The position numbers were made by a program, and so were the translations under genes. This document shows positions 34,161 through 42,796 of a DNA stretch of 64,000 nt, piece after piece. Source of the DNA: PALSA-1296 sp038210275 (GTDB lineage: Bacteria; Bacteroidota; Ignavibacteria; Palsa-1295); assembly GCA_038210275.1 (NCBI GenBank), contig JBBQWV010000010.1, forward strand, positions 1 to 64,000, read 5' to 3'. Each line of letters begins with the position of its first letter. Position 1 is the first letter of the stretch. The notes beneath the pieces are model-generated. The model had not been told where the DNA came from. It saw only the letters and a list, made by a program, of their open reading frames with translations, and did not search any database.

Positions 34161-37100
34161 ATGAACACATTGAATGTTTTAGCGCGTTGCGTCGCAAGAA
34201 TCGTTTCGGTTCTGCTTTTTTTTATTCTTGCATTTTATTATTCAACGGCGCATGCGCAAGTGCCGCGGACGATTTCCTATCAAGGATTTCTTGCATCGAA
34301 CGGTACGTCTATCAAAAATGGAATTCATGTTCTCAAAATTTCTCTTTATCTTGATGCCACCGGCGGAACGCCGATCTATACGGAATCGCTGAGTACGAAT
34401 ACGAATTCCGGATTCTTTACCGTAGTGATCGGTTCTACTTTTCCTATTCCGCTTTCAGTTTCTTTTGATCGTCCATATTTTTTCGGAGTTGCAGTTGATG
34501 GCAATGATGAAATGACTCCGCGCACGGAATTTACATCGGCTCCGTATGCGCTTCATTCCGAAATTGCTGATTATGCAAATGGCGTTTCTCCGACGGCGAA
34601 GGGAATTGTCACAAGCATTAATGAATTGAGCGGAAACGTGCTGATCGCAGGCGATAGCACGGTCGCAGTTACTTCTTCAGGCAGAATCATTCAGCTCCAT
34701 GCATTTACGAAAAATGATCCTGCGATCAGAAATATTTCTGATTCGGATAATACGTTGATCGTTTCGAATCCCGACGGTCCACGCACAAAAATTGGTGTAG
34801 CTGATAATGGAATTTCGACGCGCAAGATCGCAAACCAAGCGATCACACCGAATAAAATTAATCAAGCCGGTGCAACGAACGGACAAGTGCTGAAATGGAA
34901 TGGCACGACGTGGATACCCTCTGATGATAATAACTTTGTGCCAATTGCTGGAAATGACATTACGATTACGGGAAATACCATTTCTGTTATTCATCCACTT
35001 CCTTTAGGTACGATCAATAATAGTACGCTGCGTTGGAACGGCATAAATTGGATCGAGAATATTAATTTATTAAGCGACGCATCAGGACTGACAACGATCA
35101 ATAATAATATACTTCTCTCGAATAACGGACCTGCAAGCGAAATGCGTTTCTTCGAACCAAGCGCAAGCGGCGCAATGTATTCGGCTTTCAAAGCACAAGA
35201 TCAGTTGTCGAACATTACTTATACACTGCCTGCTTCTTTGCCGTCATCGCTTGGATTATTGTCAGTTGATAATAGCGGACAACTAAATTGGGCAACATCG
35301 CTTCCGTGGAAAGTATCGTTCGATCAGATCACATCAGGGATAAATCAATCGCAAACGCTAACTGTCGGCAATGGATCTATCCTTGCACCAAGCGGATCAG
35401 GAATCGTAACGGCAAATCAATTTGTCGGCAGCGGCTCAACGACAAACGCTGTTGATCTTGCAACGAGTGAGGTGTCAGGAATTCTTCCGATACAAAATGG
35501 CGGTACAAATTCCGGCACTGCGCTTGCGAATAATCGTCTGATGATCTCACAGAATGGATCGATCATAGAAGCATCATCTGGAACGACTGGACAAGTATTA
35601 ATGAGCGGAGGCACAAACAACCCGACTTGGAACACCATAAATCTTTTACCGAACGGCACAATAAATAATAGTACACTTCGTTGGAATGCCACTACGAATG
35701 GATGGCAGGAAAATACGAATATACTTGCAACGAGTGCAGGATCGCTGACAGTAAATAATGGTGTAAATCTTAATACGTCATCCTCACCACTACAATTAAA
35801 TGGATCATCAGGTACAAACGGACAAATTTTAATTAGCGCTGGTGTAGGAAATACACCGACATGGTCAAGCATTAATCTTTTGCCAACAGGTACAGCAACA
35901 GATAATACGTTGCGTTGGAATGGAACAGCGTGGGTTGAAACTGCAAATGTAAAATCAAGCGCCGTCGGACTTGTAACAGCAAATGCCGGAGTGAATTTGA
36001 ATGGTACTACAAGTCCATTGCAAGCGAATGGCTCATCTGGAACAAGCGGACAAGTTCTCATCAGCGGCGGAAGCGGCAACACGCCTTCATGGAATACGAT
36101 TAATCTTTTGCCGACAGGAACAGCGACCGATAACACATTACGTTGGAATGGAACAGCGTGGGTAGAGACTGCAAATGTCAGATCAAGTGCAAGTGGATTA
36201 GTGACTGCAAATGCCGGAGTGAATTTGAACGGTACTTCAAGCCCGTTACAAGCGAATGGATCAACAGGAACGAGCGGACAATTTTTAGCAAGTAACGGAG
36301 CATCAACTCCGACATGGACTACTTTTACTGCCGGAAATAATATTACACTTACTTCTTCGGCAGGGGCACTGACGATCTCTGCTTCTGCGATTCTTCCGAA
36401 TGGCAGCGCAGTTGATAATACTCTCAGATGGAATGGTACAAGTTGGGTGGAAACATCGAACGTCCGATCAAGCGCAGTAGGATTAGTGACTGCGAATGCC
36501 GGTCTGAATTTAAACGGTATAACAAGCCCCATACTGCTCAACAATGTTGCCGGTACAGCAGGACAATTCCTTACTAGTTCAGGGATCGGTAATACACCAA
36601 TTTGGACAACAACAAATCTATTACCAACAGGAACAGCAACAGATAACACACTTCGTTGGAATGGCACGAATTGGGTAGAGACGGCGAATGTAAAATCAAG
36701 CTCTGCAGGATTAGTAACTGCAAATGCCGGAGTGAATTTAAATGGCACAACTTCTCCATTGCAATTAAATGGCTCAGGCGGAACAAGTGGACAATTTTTA
36801 ACAAGTGCCGGAACAGGAAATACTCCGACATGGACAACGGGAAATTTACTCGCAAACGGTACAGCAACAGATAACACACTCCGTTGGAATGGAACATCGT
36901 GGGTTGAGACTGCGAATGTAAAATCAAGCGCAGTAGGATTAGTAACAGCAAATGCAGGAGTGAATTTAAATGGCACGACAAGTCCATTGCAAGCGAATGG
37001 GTCTGCAGGTACAAGCGGGCAAATACTTACGAGTACAGGAACAGGATCAACACCATCATGGACTACACTCACAGCAGGGACGAATATTACGATAACTCCG

Positions 37101-40022
37101 AGTGGAGGTGTGCTTACTATTGCATCAACCGGAGGAATTGCAAATGGAACAGCGACTGATAATACTCTTCGTTGGAATGGCACGAGTTGGGTTGAGACAT
37201 CGAATGTCACATCAAGTGTAGCGGGATTACTGACAGTGAAAGCAGGGGCAAATCTCAGCGGCACAACTTCTCCATTACAATTGAATGGTGCTGCAGGTAC
37301 AAGCGGACAAATCTTAACAAGTGCCGGAACAGGCAATACACCAACGTGGAATTCTATTAATCTTTTGCCAACAGGAACAGCAACCGATAATACACTTCGT
37401 TGGAATGGGACAAGTTGGGTTGAAACTGCAAATGTAAAATCGAGCGCAGTTGGTTTAGTCACAGCAAATGCCGGAGTAAATTTAAATGGTACGGCGAGTC
37501 CATTGCAAGCGAACGGTTCTGCGGGAACAAGCGGACAAATTTTAACAAGCGGCGGTACGGGCGCAACTCCATCTTGGACTACATTAACTGCAGGAAATAA
37601 TATTACGTTAACTTCTTCAGCCGGTGCTTTGACCATCGCAGCGTCGGGTGGTCTTGCAAACGGAACGGCAACTGATAATACGCTCAGATGGAATGGAACA
37701 AGTTGGGTTGAGACATCAAACGTAACTTCAAGCGCCGCAGGATTACTTACAGTTAAAGCAGGGACAAATCTTAGCGGCACAACTTCTCCACTGCAACTCA
37801 ACGGTGTTGCCGGAACAAGTGGTCAATTCTTGACAAGCGGCGGAGCGGGAAATACTCCGACATGGACAACTGGAAATTTACTTGCAAACGGTACAGCAAC
37901 TGATAACACACTTCGTTGGAATGGAACATCATGGGTAGAGACTGCGAATGTAAAATCCAGTGCCGCAGGATTAGTCACAGCAAATGCAGGAGTGAATTTG
38001 AATGGCACGACAAGTCCGTTACAAGCGAACGGTTCATCAGGAACAAGCGGACAATTTTTAACAAGTAGCGGCGCAGGTGCAACTTCATCATGGACTACAT
38101 TAACTGCAGGAAATAATATTACATTAACTTCTTCAGCAGGTGCATTGACGATCGCAGCTTCGGGTGGTCTTGCAAACGGAACGGCAACTGATAATACGCT
38201 CAGATGGAATGGAACATCGTGGGTAGAAACTTCGAATATTACTTCAAGCGCTGCAGGATTATTGACAGTCAAAGCAGGAGTGAATCATAGCGGCGCGACG
38301 AGTCCGCTTCAAGTGAACGGAGCCGCTGGAACATCCGGACAAGTTCTGACAAGCGCCGGAGCAGGACTTACTCCGACATGGACGACAGTAAATGTTCTTA
38401 CAAACGGAACAGCGAATGATAATACGCTTCGGTGGAATGGGACGAATTGGGTTGAGTCTGCAAATATTAAATCAAGCGCGGCAGGACTCTTAACAGTTAA
38501 TGCAGGAATCACGGTTAACAATAATACAAGCCCGCTCAATGTTCGCGGCTCTGATGGTACTGCGAATTATGTGCTGACTTCGCAAGGCGCAGGAAACACT
38601 CCGCAATGGGTTGATCCGAATACGCTTGTTAGTGCATGGAAACTTGGTGGAAATTCCGGAACAAGTCCGGGCATGAGCGCCGGACAAAATTACATCGGTA
38701 CTAGCGATGCGAAAGATCTTTATATCGGTCAGAACGGATTAGAGCATATCAGGATCAGCTCAACTTCTGCTTCGACGGCGACAAATCCACTTGGAGTCAT
38801 CCATACAAAATCTGTTCTGCCCGGCGGCGGTTCAGGGCTGATCACCGGGCTGACCGTCGAAACATTGCTGCCATCGGGCGCATCGAATCCTGTTGTTCCG
38901 GTCGGTGGATTATTTACGTATTCAACCGTCAGTAATTCCTTCTCGCTCGGAGTTTTCTGCGCGCAGAATTCTACAGTCTATATTAACGGCACGGCAAATA
39001 CGAATACTGTCCGAGCACTTGATGGAATTTGGATCGCGCAAAATACGACAAGTGGTCTCACACATTCAAGCGGCATCGGAGTTTATGGAAGTTTGCAAAC
39101 GTATGTACTCAGTAATAATACGACGATCACCAACGGCGCATCATTCCGTTCGGACTTTCAACTCTATAGCACAAGCACAACGATCACGAATGCGCACGGA
39201 CTTTATATCGAGAATCCTATCTTAGGATTCGGCGTCTCAGGTTCTGCGATCACAAATTATAACGGTATATATATTGAAAATCTTTCCACCGGCACCACGC
39301 GCCGCGCATTTTTCTACGATGCAACGGGGACGAACGCACCTGTTGCGATCACGAGCGCCGGTCAGCTTGGTATCGGAAGAAAAGATCCGACGCAGGCATT
39401 AGAAATTCAGAACGGAAATATTTTACTTTCAAATAATAATAACACCGCCGATGAACTTCGCCTCGGCATTCCGTCATCGAGTGGTGCTTATTACACGGCA
39501 TTCAAAGCAGGAGCGCAATCTGCTTCGATCACCTACACACTTCCGACTGCACTTCCAGCGGCAAATAATGGATTACTTACTTCATCAACGACAGGCATAC
39601 TTAGTTGGGGTTCGAATCTTGCATGGGATAATTCAAATTACAGATTAGGATTAAACACGACTGCACCTGCAACGACTGTTGATATTAACGGCGACGTTGC
39701 AATGCGCGAAAATGCCTTCACAGCTACGGGCGGAAATAACAATGATATTAATATTGGCAACTACAGCTTCGTCCGAGTCTCCGGTCCGGGGGCGGCATTT
39801 ACGATCACGGGAGTTGCAAATGGTGTGAACGGTAAAATGGTTATTCTCTATAACTCCACGGCACAGAACATGACGATCTCGCATAACGATAATAATTCGA
39901 CAACGGCAGCCGACAGAATTTATTGTAAAGGCGCCGCAAATCTTGTCGTCGGGCAGTACGGAGTTGTCTCGCTGATCTATAATGCAACCGATTCAAGGTG
40001 GATCGTCGTCTCGACGAATTAA
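34161..40022 (+). CDS. Giant secreted repetitive protein (tail-fibre or adhesin-like)
   Basis: 1953 residues. A signal peptide ends at AHAQ, then a non-repetitive head (VPRTISYQGFLASNG... APYALHSEIADYANG) typical of Bacteroidota surface proteins. Residues about 290-1500 are tandem repeats with the core TLRWNGTSWVETANVKSS, then LLTVKAG-like and SSGTSGQFLTS segments. There are 13 TLRWN units, Gly/Ser/Thr/Asn-rich and almost free of Cys. The tail (from about 1500) holds a LGIGRKDPTQALEIQNG segment and ends in a DRIYCKGAANLVVGQYGVVSLIYNATDSRWIVVS fold as seen at the tips of phage-fibre-like proteins. There is no T9SS tail, so export is by another or unrecognised signal. Long antisense open frames over the repeats come from codon bias. 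Confidence 0.88.
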   Translation: MNTLNVLARCVARIVSVLLFFILAFYYSTAHAQVPRTISYQGFLASNGTSIKNGIHVLKISLYLDATGGTPIYTESLSTNTNSGFFTVVIGSTFPIPLSVSFDRPYFFGVAVDGNDEMTPRTEFTSAPYALHSEIADYANGVSPTAKGIVTSINELSGNVLIAGDSTVAVTSSGRIIQLHAFTKNDPAIRNISDSDNTLIVSNPDGPRTKIGVADNGISTRKIANQAITPNKINQAGATNGQVLKWNGTTWIPSDDNNFVPIAGNDITITGNTISVIHPLPLGTINNSTLRWNGINWIENINLLSDASGLTTINNNILLSNNGPASEMRFFEPSASGAMYSAFKAQDQLSNITYTLPASLPSSLGLLSVDNSGQLNWATSLPWKVSFDQITSGINQSQTLTVGNGSILAPSGSGIVTANQFVGSGSTTNAVDLATSEVSGILPIQNGGTNSGTALANNRLMISQNGSIIEASSGTTGQVLMSGGTNNPTWNTINLLPNGTINNSTLRWNATTNGWQENTNILATSAGSLTVNNGVNLNTSSSPLQLNGSSGTNGQILISAGVGNTPTWSSINLLPTGTATDNTLRWNGTAWVETANVKSSAVGLVTANAGVNLNGTTSPLQANGSSGTSGQVLISGGSGNTPSWNTINLLPTGTATDNTLRWNGTAWVETANVRSSASGLVTANAGVNLNGTSSPLQANGSTGTSGQFLASNGASTPTWTTFTAGNNITLTSSAGALTISASAILPNGSAVDNTLRWNGTSWVETSNVRSSAVGLVTANAGLNLNGITSPILLNNVAGTAGQFLTSSGIGNTPIWTTTNLLPTGTATDNTLRWNGTNWVETANVKSSSAGLVTANAGVNLNGTTSPLQLNGSGGTSGQFLTSAGTGNTPTWTTGNLLANGTATDNTLRWNGTSWVETANVKSSAVGLVTANAGVNLNGTTSPLQANGSAGTSGQILTSTGTGSTPSWTTLTAGTNITITPSGGVLTIASTGGIANGTATDNTLRWNGTSWVETSNVTSSVAGLLTVKAGANLSGTTSPLQLNGAAGTSGQILTSAGTGNTPTWNSINLLPTGTATDNTLRWNGTSWVETANVKSSAVGLVTANAGVNLNGTASPLQANGSAGTSGQILTSGGTGATPSWTTLTAGNNITLTSSAGALTIAASGGLANGTATDNTLRWNGTSWVETSNVTSSAAGLLTVKAGTNLSGTTSPLQLNGVAGTSGQFLTSGGAGNTPTWTTGNLLANGTATDNTLRWNGTSWVETANVKSSAAGLVTANAGVNLNGTTSPLQANGSSGTSGQFLTSSGAGATSSWTTLTAGNNITLTSSAGALTIAASGGLANGTATDNTLRWNGTSWVETSNITSSAAGLLTVKAGVNHSGATSPLQVNGAAGTSGQVLTSAGAGLTPTWTTVNVLTNGTANDNTLRWNGTNWVESANIKSSAAGLLTVNAGITVNNNTSPLNVRGSDGTANYVLTSQGAGNTPQWVDPNTLVSAWKLGGNSGTSPGMSAGQNYIGTSDAKDLYIGQNGLEHIRISSTSASTATNPLGVIHTKSVLPGGGSGLITGLTVETLLPSGASNPVVPVGGLFTYSTVSNSFSLGVFCAQNSTVYINGTANTNTVRALDGIWIAQNTTSGLTHSSGIGVYGSLQTYVLSNNTTITNGASFRSDFQLYSTSTTITNAHGLYIENPILGFGVSGSAITNYNGIYIENLSTGTTRRAFFYDATGTNAPVAITSAGQLGIGRKDPTQALEIQNGNILLSNNNNTADELRLGIPSSSGAYYTAFKAGAQSASITYTLPTALPAANNGLLTSSTTGILSWGSNLAWDNSNYRLGLNTTAPATTVDINGDVAMRENAFTATGGNNNDINIGNYSFVRVSGPGAAFTITGVANGVNGKMVILYNSTAQNMTISHNDNNSTTAADRIYCKGAANLVVGQYGVVSLIYNATDSRWIVVSTN
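35901..38640 (+). repeat. Alternating 228/288-bp internal tandem repeats of the giant gene
   Basis: The GATAA(T/C) of each TLRWN block falls at 35901, 36129, 36414, 36642, 36870, 37158, 37386, 37674, 37902, 38190 and 38418. The spacings are 228, 285, 228, 228, 288, 228, 288, 228, 288 and 228. From 36870 on, short and long units alternate, giving a 516-bp (172-codon) higher-order period. The long unit contains the extra segment LTAGNNITLTSSAGALTIAA. All spacings are multiples of three. Confidence 0.92.
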
Positions 40023-40040
40023 ATCTACCTGTCAAACCCC

Positions 40041-40148
40041 GCCCACGTTTGAAACCGTGGGCTATATTGTTAACGTCGCCCGGCGACTCTGAATTTGAAT
40101 CCATGAAATGGATGGCAACACATTAGCCCATGGTTTCAACCATGGGCG
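40041..40148. repeat. Palindromic element, GCCCACGGTTTGAAACCGTGGGC family
   Basis: The left hairpin GCCCACGTTTGAAACCGTGG and right hairpin GCCCATGGTTTCAACCATGG are separated by about 60 bases containing ATTGTTAACGTCGCC. Similar double hairpins are common in metagenomic genomes of several phyla as I recall them; this needs a search. It follows the stop of the giant gene by 18 bases and may help end transcription. Confidence 0.75.
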
Positions 40149-40152
40149 GATT

Positions 40153-40362
40153 TCATCGCTTGACGAATCTCAACGACGTCACCTCATCACCCGCCACGAT
40201 CCGGCAAATATAAACCCCTGCCATAAGTGATGAAGCATTAACCGGCAATCTATTTTCTCCGGCAGATAATATTTTCTCTTCTGATGAGCGCATATATCCA
40301 AGAATATCCATGATCTCCATGCGCACCTTCATATCCTTGCACAGCGTAAGAATAGATATCAC
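40153..40362 (-). pseudogene. Orphan T9SS sorting-domain remnant
   Basis: About 70 codons read VRMEIMDILGYMRSSEEKIL, ENRLPVNASSLMAGVYICRI and VAGDEVTSLRFVKR before a stop. That is the C-terminal half of a type A T9SS sorting domain. There is no start, signal peptide or effector domain upstream: the frame runs into the palindromic element at 40389-40493. The likely history is loss of a secreted-protein gene, leaving its tail. Confidence 0.65.
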
Positions 40363-40388
40363 CCATACAGGTTTTTTGCAGTTTATAA

Positions 40389-40493
40389 AGCCCCTCCTTT
40401 TGAAGGAGGGGTTGGGGTGGTTGATCCGGGAATGAGAGACAGATTCAGGGTCAACCGCCCCCCAACCCCCGCCTTGAAAAGGCGGGGGAGTCT
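40389..40493. repeat. Palindromic element, CCCCTCC...GGAGGGG family
   Basis: The left hairpin CCCCTCCTTTTGAAGGAGG (with loop TTTTGA) is followed by a GGGGTGGTTGA segment pairing with TCAACCGCCCC, and then by the right hairpin CCCCGCCTTGAAAAGGCGGG, ending in a run of T. Structurally it is an intergenic double hairpin that could terminate transcription. It cuts off the T9SS remnant. Confidence 0.8.
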
Positions 40494-40620
40494 TTTTTTT
40501 GAAAAAGATTGATATTTTGAAAATGGTTTTTAAAATGTCAGAAATTCCTATTGTTTGTTAATGCTGAAGTTGCGTAGCTTCGACTTAGTTCTCGGTAGTG
40601 AAGGTGGAGGGATTCTAACC

Positions 40621-40653
40621 ATACGCCCATACGCCCAAACCCCCATACCCCAA
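40621..40653. repeat. Octamer-like tandem array (ATACGCCC)n
   Basis: ATACGCCC occurs twice in tandem, followed by degenerate AAACCCCC and ATACCCC copies, immediately before the next gene. Confidence 0.65.
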
Positions 40654-40696
40654 TCTCATAATTCAATTTTATCTAACATTTAATACAAGTACCAAC

Positions 40697-42100
40697 ATGA
40701 AACTACAATTCAAAAACAGAACAGAAAAACAGGAAGTAAATTTACGACCGAAGGAGATCACATTGCTCATGGGCAGTACCGTCGGGCAGAATGTGCGCGA
40801 TAGCTTGGGTCATGCGCATGAACTTCTGAGTTATGTTAATACGGGAAGCGTACTCTATATTAATACTGCGCTATCTCCCTGGAAGATCGAAGATGCAAAG
40901 CGAAAGTCTTTGCCGGATGAAGAAAATATCGTCGGCGATTATTATCTTGAAGGCGGCATTCCGCGTATCTATTTTATGACGTGCGATACAGGGGACTTGC
41001 ATCGTGAAAAAGAAAATGTCCTGAACTACGTTCGGCATAAAGGTGTACGCACGATCATTATTAATTCATGGGAATGGGCAGCAAGTAATTCGCGCGTTCG
41101 CGAAACGCTGCTTTATCAATTGCGCGGATTTAATGGCGGCGATAAATATCCGAAGTTCGATCAGGAGCGTTTTGATAATAATGATCCCAACGGCGCATTC
41201 ATTTTTGATTTCTATCCGGCAACAGTGCTGATCTATGCACAGGAAACCGGCGCAAATATAGAACTTGAAAAAATTCAGAAACGCGGATTCGGAAAATTAG
41301 CAGCGATCACCGATCAGGTGGTGAAACTGGATGTGTTGAAAATTGAGAATGGTGAATTGAAAATTGAGAAAAGGGAGCAGGGAATTGTGAATGAGGAGGA
41401 TAAAATTGAAAATTTTGAATTGAGAATTGAGAAGAAAGAAGTTGAGTCCAGTGGGGTGGACTCTCAGTCCGCCAATCAAAAATTGGAGACAATTTTGCAG
41501 AATAGTGGGACGGACTTTAGTCCGTCCGAACGGACTGAAGTCCGTTCCACTGTTTCTCTCGTTCTTCCAGACGATCCCCGAATCGGCACCGAAGATGAAC
41601 CAGGAATCAGCGATGAAGAAGCTCAGGAAAGATTTGTCGCAAGGATGAAGCCCATCATGCAACGAGAGAAAGAAGCAAGAATGAGGGAGTTAGGGATTGA
41701 CCATTTTGAATTAGGTCGGGATGGTGTACCTATTATTCCGGCGAAGATCGAGTCTAATAGAACAGAGACCAGTGGGACTGAATCCAGTCGGGCGGACTCT
41801 CAGTCCGCCAGTGAAAAATTGGAGACAATTTTGCAGAATAGTGGGACGGACTTTAGTCCGTCCGAACGGACTGAAGTCCGTTCCACTGTCACTAATCCGA
41901 CTATAGCTCAGCCTACTTCAATAGAAGAACTTCGCAAACCGGCATATCGGACACCCGACCGCTTGGCTCAAATGCCGATCCATGTAAATAATTATTCGCC
42001 TGATAAAACGCCTGAGCCAAACATCAATACCCTACGCCCAAACCACCATTCGCCCATCACCAAACCAGAGCGTGTGCAGAGCGATGTTGTTCAGGAATAA
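40697..42100 (+). CDS. RecA/DnaB-like fold protein with in-frame inserted repeats
   Basis: 467 residues. The first 215 look like a RecA-type ATPase core: LRPKEITLLMGSTVGQNVRDSLGHAHELLSYVNTGSVLYINTA matches the glycine loop region but lacks the GK(T/S) lysine. GVRTIIINSWEWAASNSRVRETLLYQLRGF is the strand-plus-helix at the Walker B position, and ATVLIYAQETGANIELEKIQKRGFGKLAAITDQVVKLD the C-terminal sheet. ATP hydrolysis is doubtful. Residues 216-467 are a low-complexity tail that contains a KIENGELKIEK stretch, two copies of a 94-bp DNA repeat (NSGTDFSPSERTEVRSTV) and acidic linkers. No partner gene gives its function; it is a possible DNA-linked accessory factor. Confidence 0.7.
   Translation: MKLQFKNRTEKQEVNLRPKEITLLMGSTVGQNVRDSLGHAHELLSYVNTGSVLYINTALSPWKIEDAKRKSLPDEENIVGDYYLEGGIPRIYFMTCDTGDLHREKENVLNYVRHKGVRTIIINSWEWAASNSRVRETLLYQLRGFNGGDKYPKFDQERFDNNDPNGAFIFDFYPATVLIYAQETGANIELEKIQKRGFGKLAAITDQVVKLDVLKIENGELKIEKREQGIVNEEDKIENFELRIEKKEVESSGVDSQSANQKLETILQNSGTDFSPSERTEVRSTVSLVLPDDPRIGTEDEPGISDEEAQERFVARMKPIMQREKEARMRELGIDHFELGRDGVPIIPAKIESNRTETSGTESSRADSQSASEKLETILQNSGTDFSPSERTEVRSTVTNPTIAQPTSIEELRKPAYRTPDRLAQMPIHVNNYSPDKTPEPNINTLRPNHHSPITKPERVQSDVVQE
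41458..41551 (+). repeat. In-frame palindromic repeat in a coding region, copy 1
   Basis: This 94-bp segment recurs at 41794-41887 at an offset of exactly 336 bases (112 codons) and is read in the same frame (DSQSA, then KLETILQNSGTDFSPSERTEVRSTV). Its last 48 bases (41504-41551) form the double hairpin of the GTGGGGCGGACT family known here from the intergenic site at 13593-13642. A partial copy lies just before it (41451-41471). Confidence 0.9.
41794..41887 (+). repeat. In-frame palindromic repeat in a coding region, copy 2
   Basis: Nearly identical to 41458-41551, with changes only around AATCAA/AGTGAA; the terminal 48 bases (41840-41887) are identical. It keeps the reading frame, so the protein holds two copies of the same 18-residue block. 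A GGGACTGAATCCAGTC fragment of the same palindrome family precedes it. Confidence 0.9.
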
Positions 42101-42412
42101 GGAGTTACAGGGCAACTTTGGGAAAATGATGAAGGCGGAAAGCCCTCACCCTTAATCCCTCTCCCGGAGTACCAGGAGAGGGAGATGAGCGGGGCGGACT
42201 GAAGTCTGCCCTACTGAATTCCTATTCCCCTTCCCAAATCCTTAATTCTTACATTTCTCCCAACTCCTCTAAATCATTTTTCTCCAACATTATGCAATCC
42301 TTTGGCGTCGGAATTGCGTATATTCGTGGGAGAGCCGAAAATTGTTGTATTTTTGTACGACAACGGACATCAAGTACCGTGTTAATTTTAATATTTCATG
42401 GAGTTCTGGTTT
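42101..42412. other. Non-coding gap with palindrome fragments and a weak promoter
   Basis: Contains the CCCTCACCC repeat (42143-42184), a fragment of the GTGGGGCGGACT family (42189-42215) and a candidate promoter box TATTTTTG at 42348-42355, with no clear TTG at the usual distance. The transcription start would fall about 50 bases before the lipoprotein ATG. A 79-codon frame from 42292 overlaps the lipoprotein gene and has no support. Confidence 0.5.
42143..42184. repeat. Short palindromic element, CCCTCACCC/CTCTCCC family
   Basis: CCTCTCCCGGAGTACCAGG is part of a hairpin whose arms CCCTCTCC and GGAGAGGG pair around GGAGTACCA-type loop sequence, preceded by GCCCTCACCCTTAAT. Its T-free ends argue against a terminator. 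It resembles intergenic repeats of distant phyla from memory; a search is needed. Confidence 0.55.
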
Positions 42413-42766
42413 ATGAAATCACCAAACACAATCAAAGGAATCCTGGCAATTGCCGCAGTGGCAATGGTAGGGCTTTCAAGCTGTTCCAACAAAGCCACGG
42501 AAGAACAGATGAAAAAGCTCGGAACACTTGACCAAACCAGAGATGGTTTACGGTTAGATCTCGAAAGAGCAAAAGGTAATTTAGCTGACGTTCAAGGAAA
42601 GCTTGCAGCGCAAGATCGTGATCTTGCCGATTGCAACAGGCAGACTGCTGCCGTCCGCGAAGGTCTTGCAAGCTGGCCCAATATTTGGGCGGATAGCGCT
42701 GATTGGCGGATCGCTCCACCACCGGCACCAACGATGACAGCGCCATCAAAGAAAAAACATCGCTAA
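42413..42766 (+). CDS. Lipoprotein with coiled coil, LysM-like tail motif
   Basis: 117 residues from ATG at 42413 (GGAG at 42400-42403); an ATG at 42398 adds five residues before the signal. The lipobox LSSC gives Cys24 as the lipidated residue. A helical heptad region follows (EEQMKKLGTLDQTRDGLRLDLERAKGNLADVQGKLAAQDRDLADC), as in Lpp-type proteins. The C-terminal WPNIWADSADWRI resembles WPKIWHANSDQI of the LysM domain in the next gene, 30 bp downstream, so they probably act together at the cell wall. The end is basic and Pro-rich. Confidence 0.75.
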   Translation: MKSPNTIKGILAIAAVAMVGLSSCSNKATEEQMKKLGTLDQTRDGLRLDLERAKGNLADVQGKLAAQDRDLADCNRQTAAVREGLASWPNIWADSADWRIAPPPAPTMTAPSKKKHR

Positions 42767-42796
42767 TCTTACCTATATATAAAGGAAAACAAGAAA

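Noticed and set aside
35417..37801. A 794-codon open frame on the minus strand across the giant repeat gene
   Set aside because: It is a mirror of the repeated plus-strand codons and changes composition exactly with the units. The plus frame has a signal peptide and fibre-like ends; the minus frame has neither.
35901..38640. A regular repeat array that could be taken for a CRISPR or satellite
   Set aside because: The units are 228-288 bp, keep the reading frame and encode protein with a constant motif. CRISPR repeats are 24-47 bp with spacers. No cas genes are present.
42292..42531. A 79-codon plus-strand frame before the lipoprotein gene
   Set aside because: It overlaps the lipoprotein gene in another frame and covers its promoter and ribosome-binding region.
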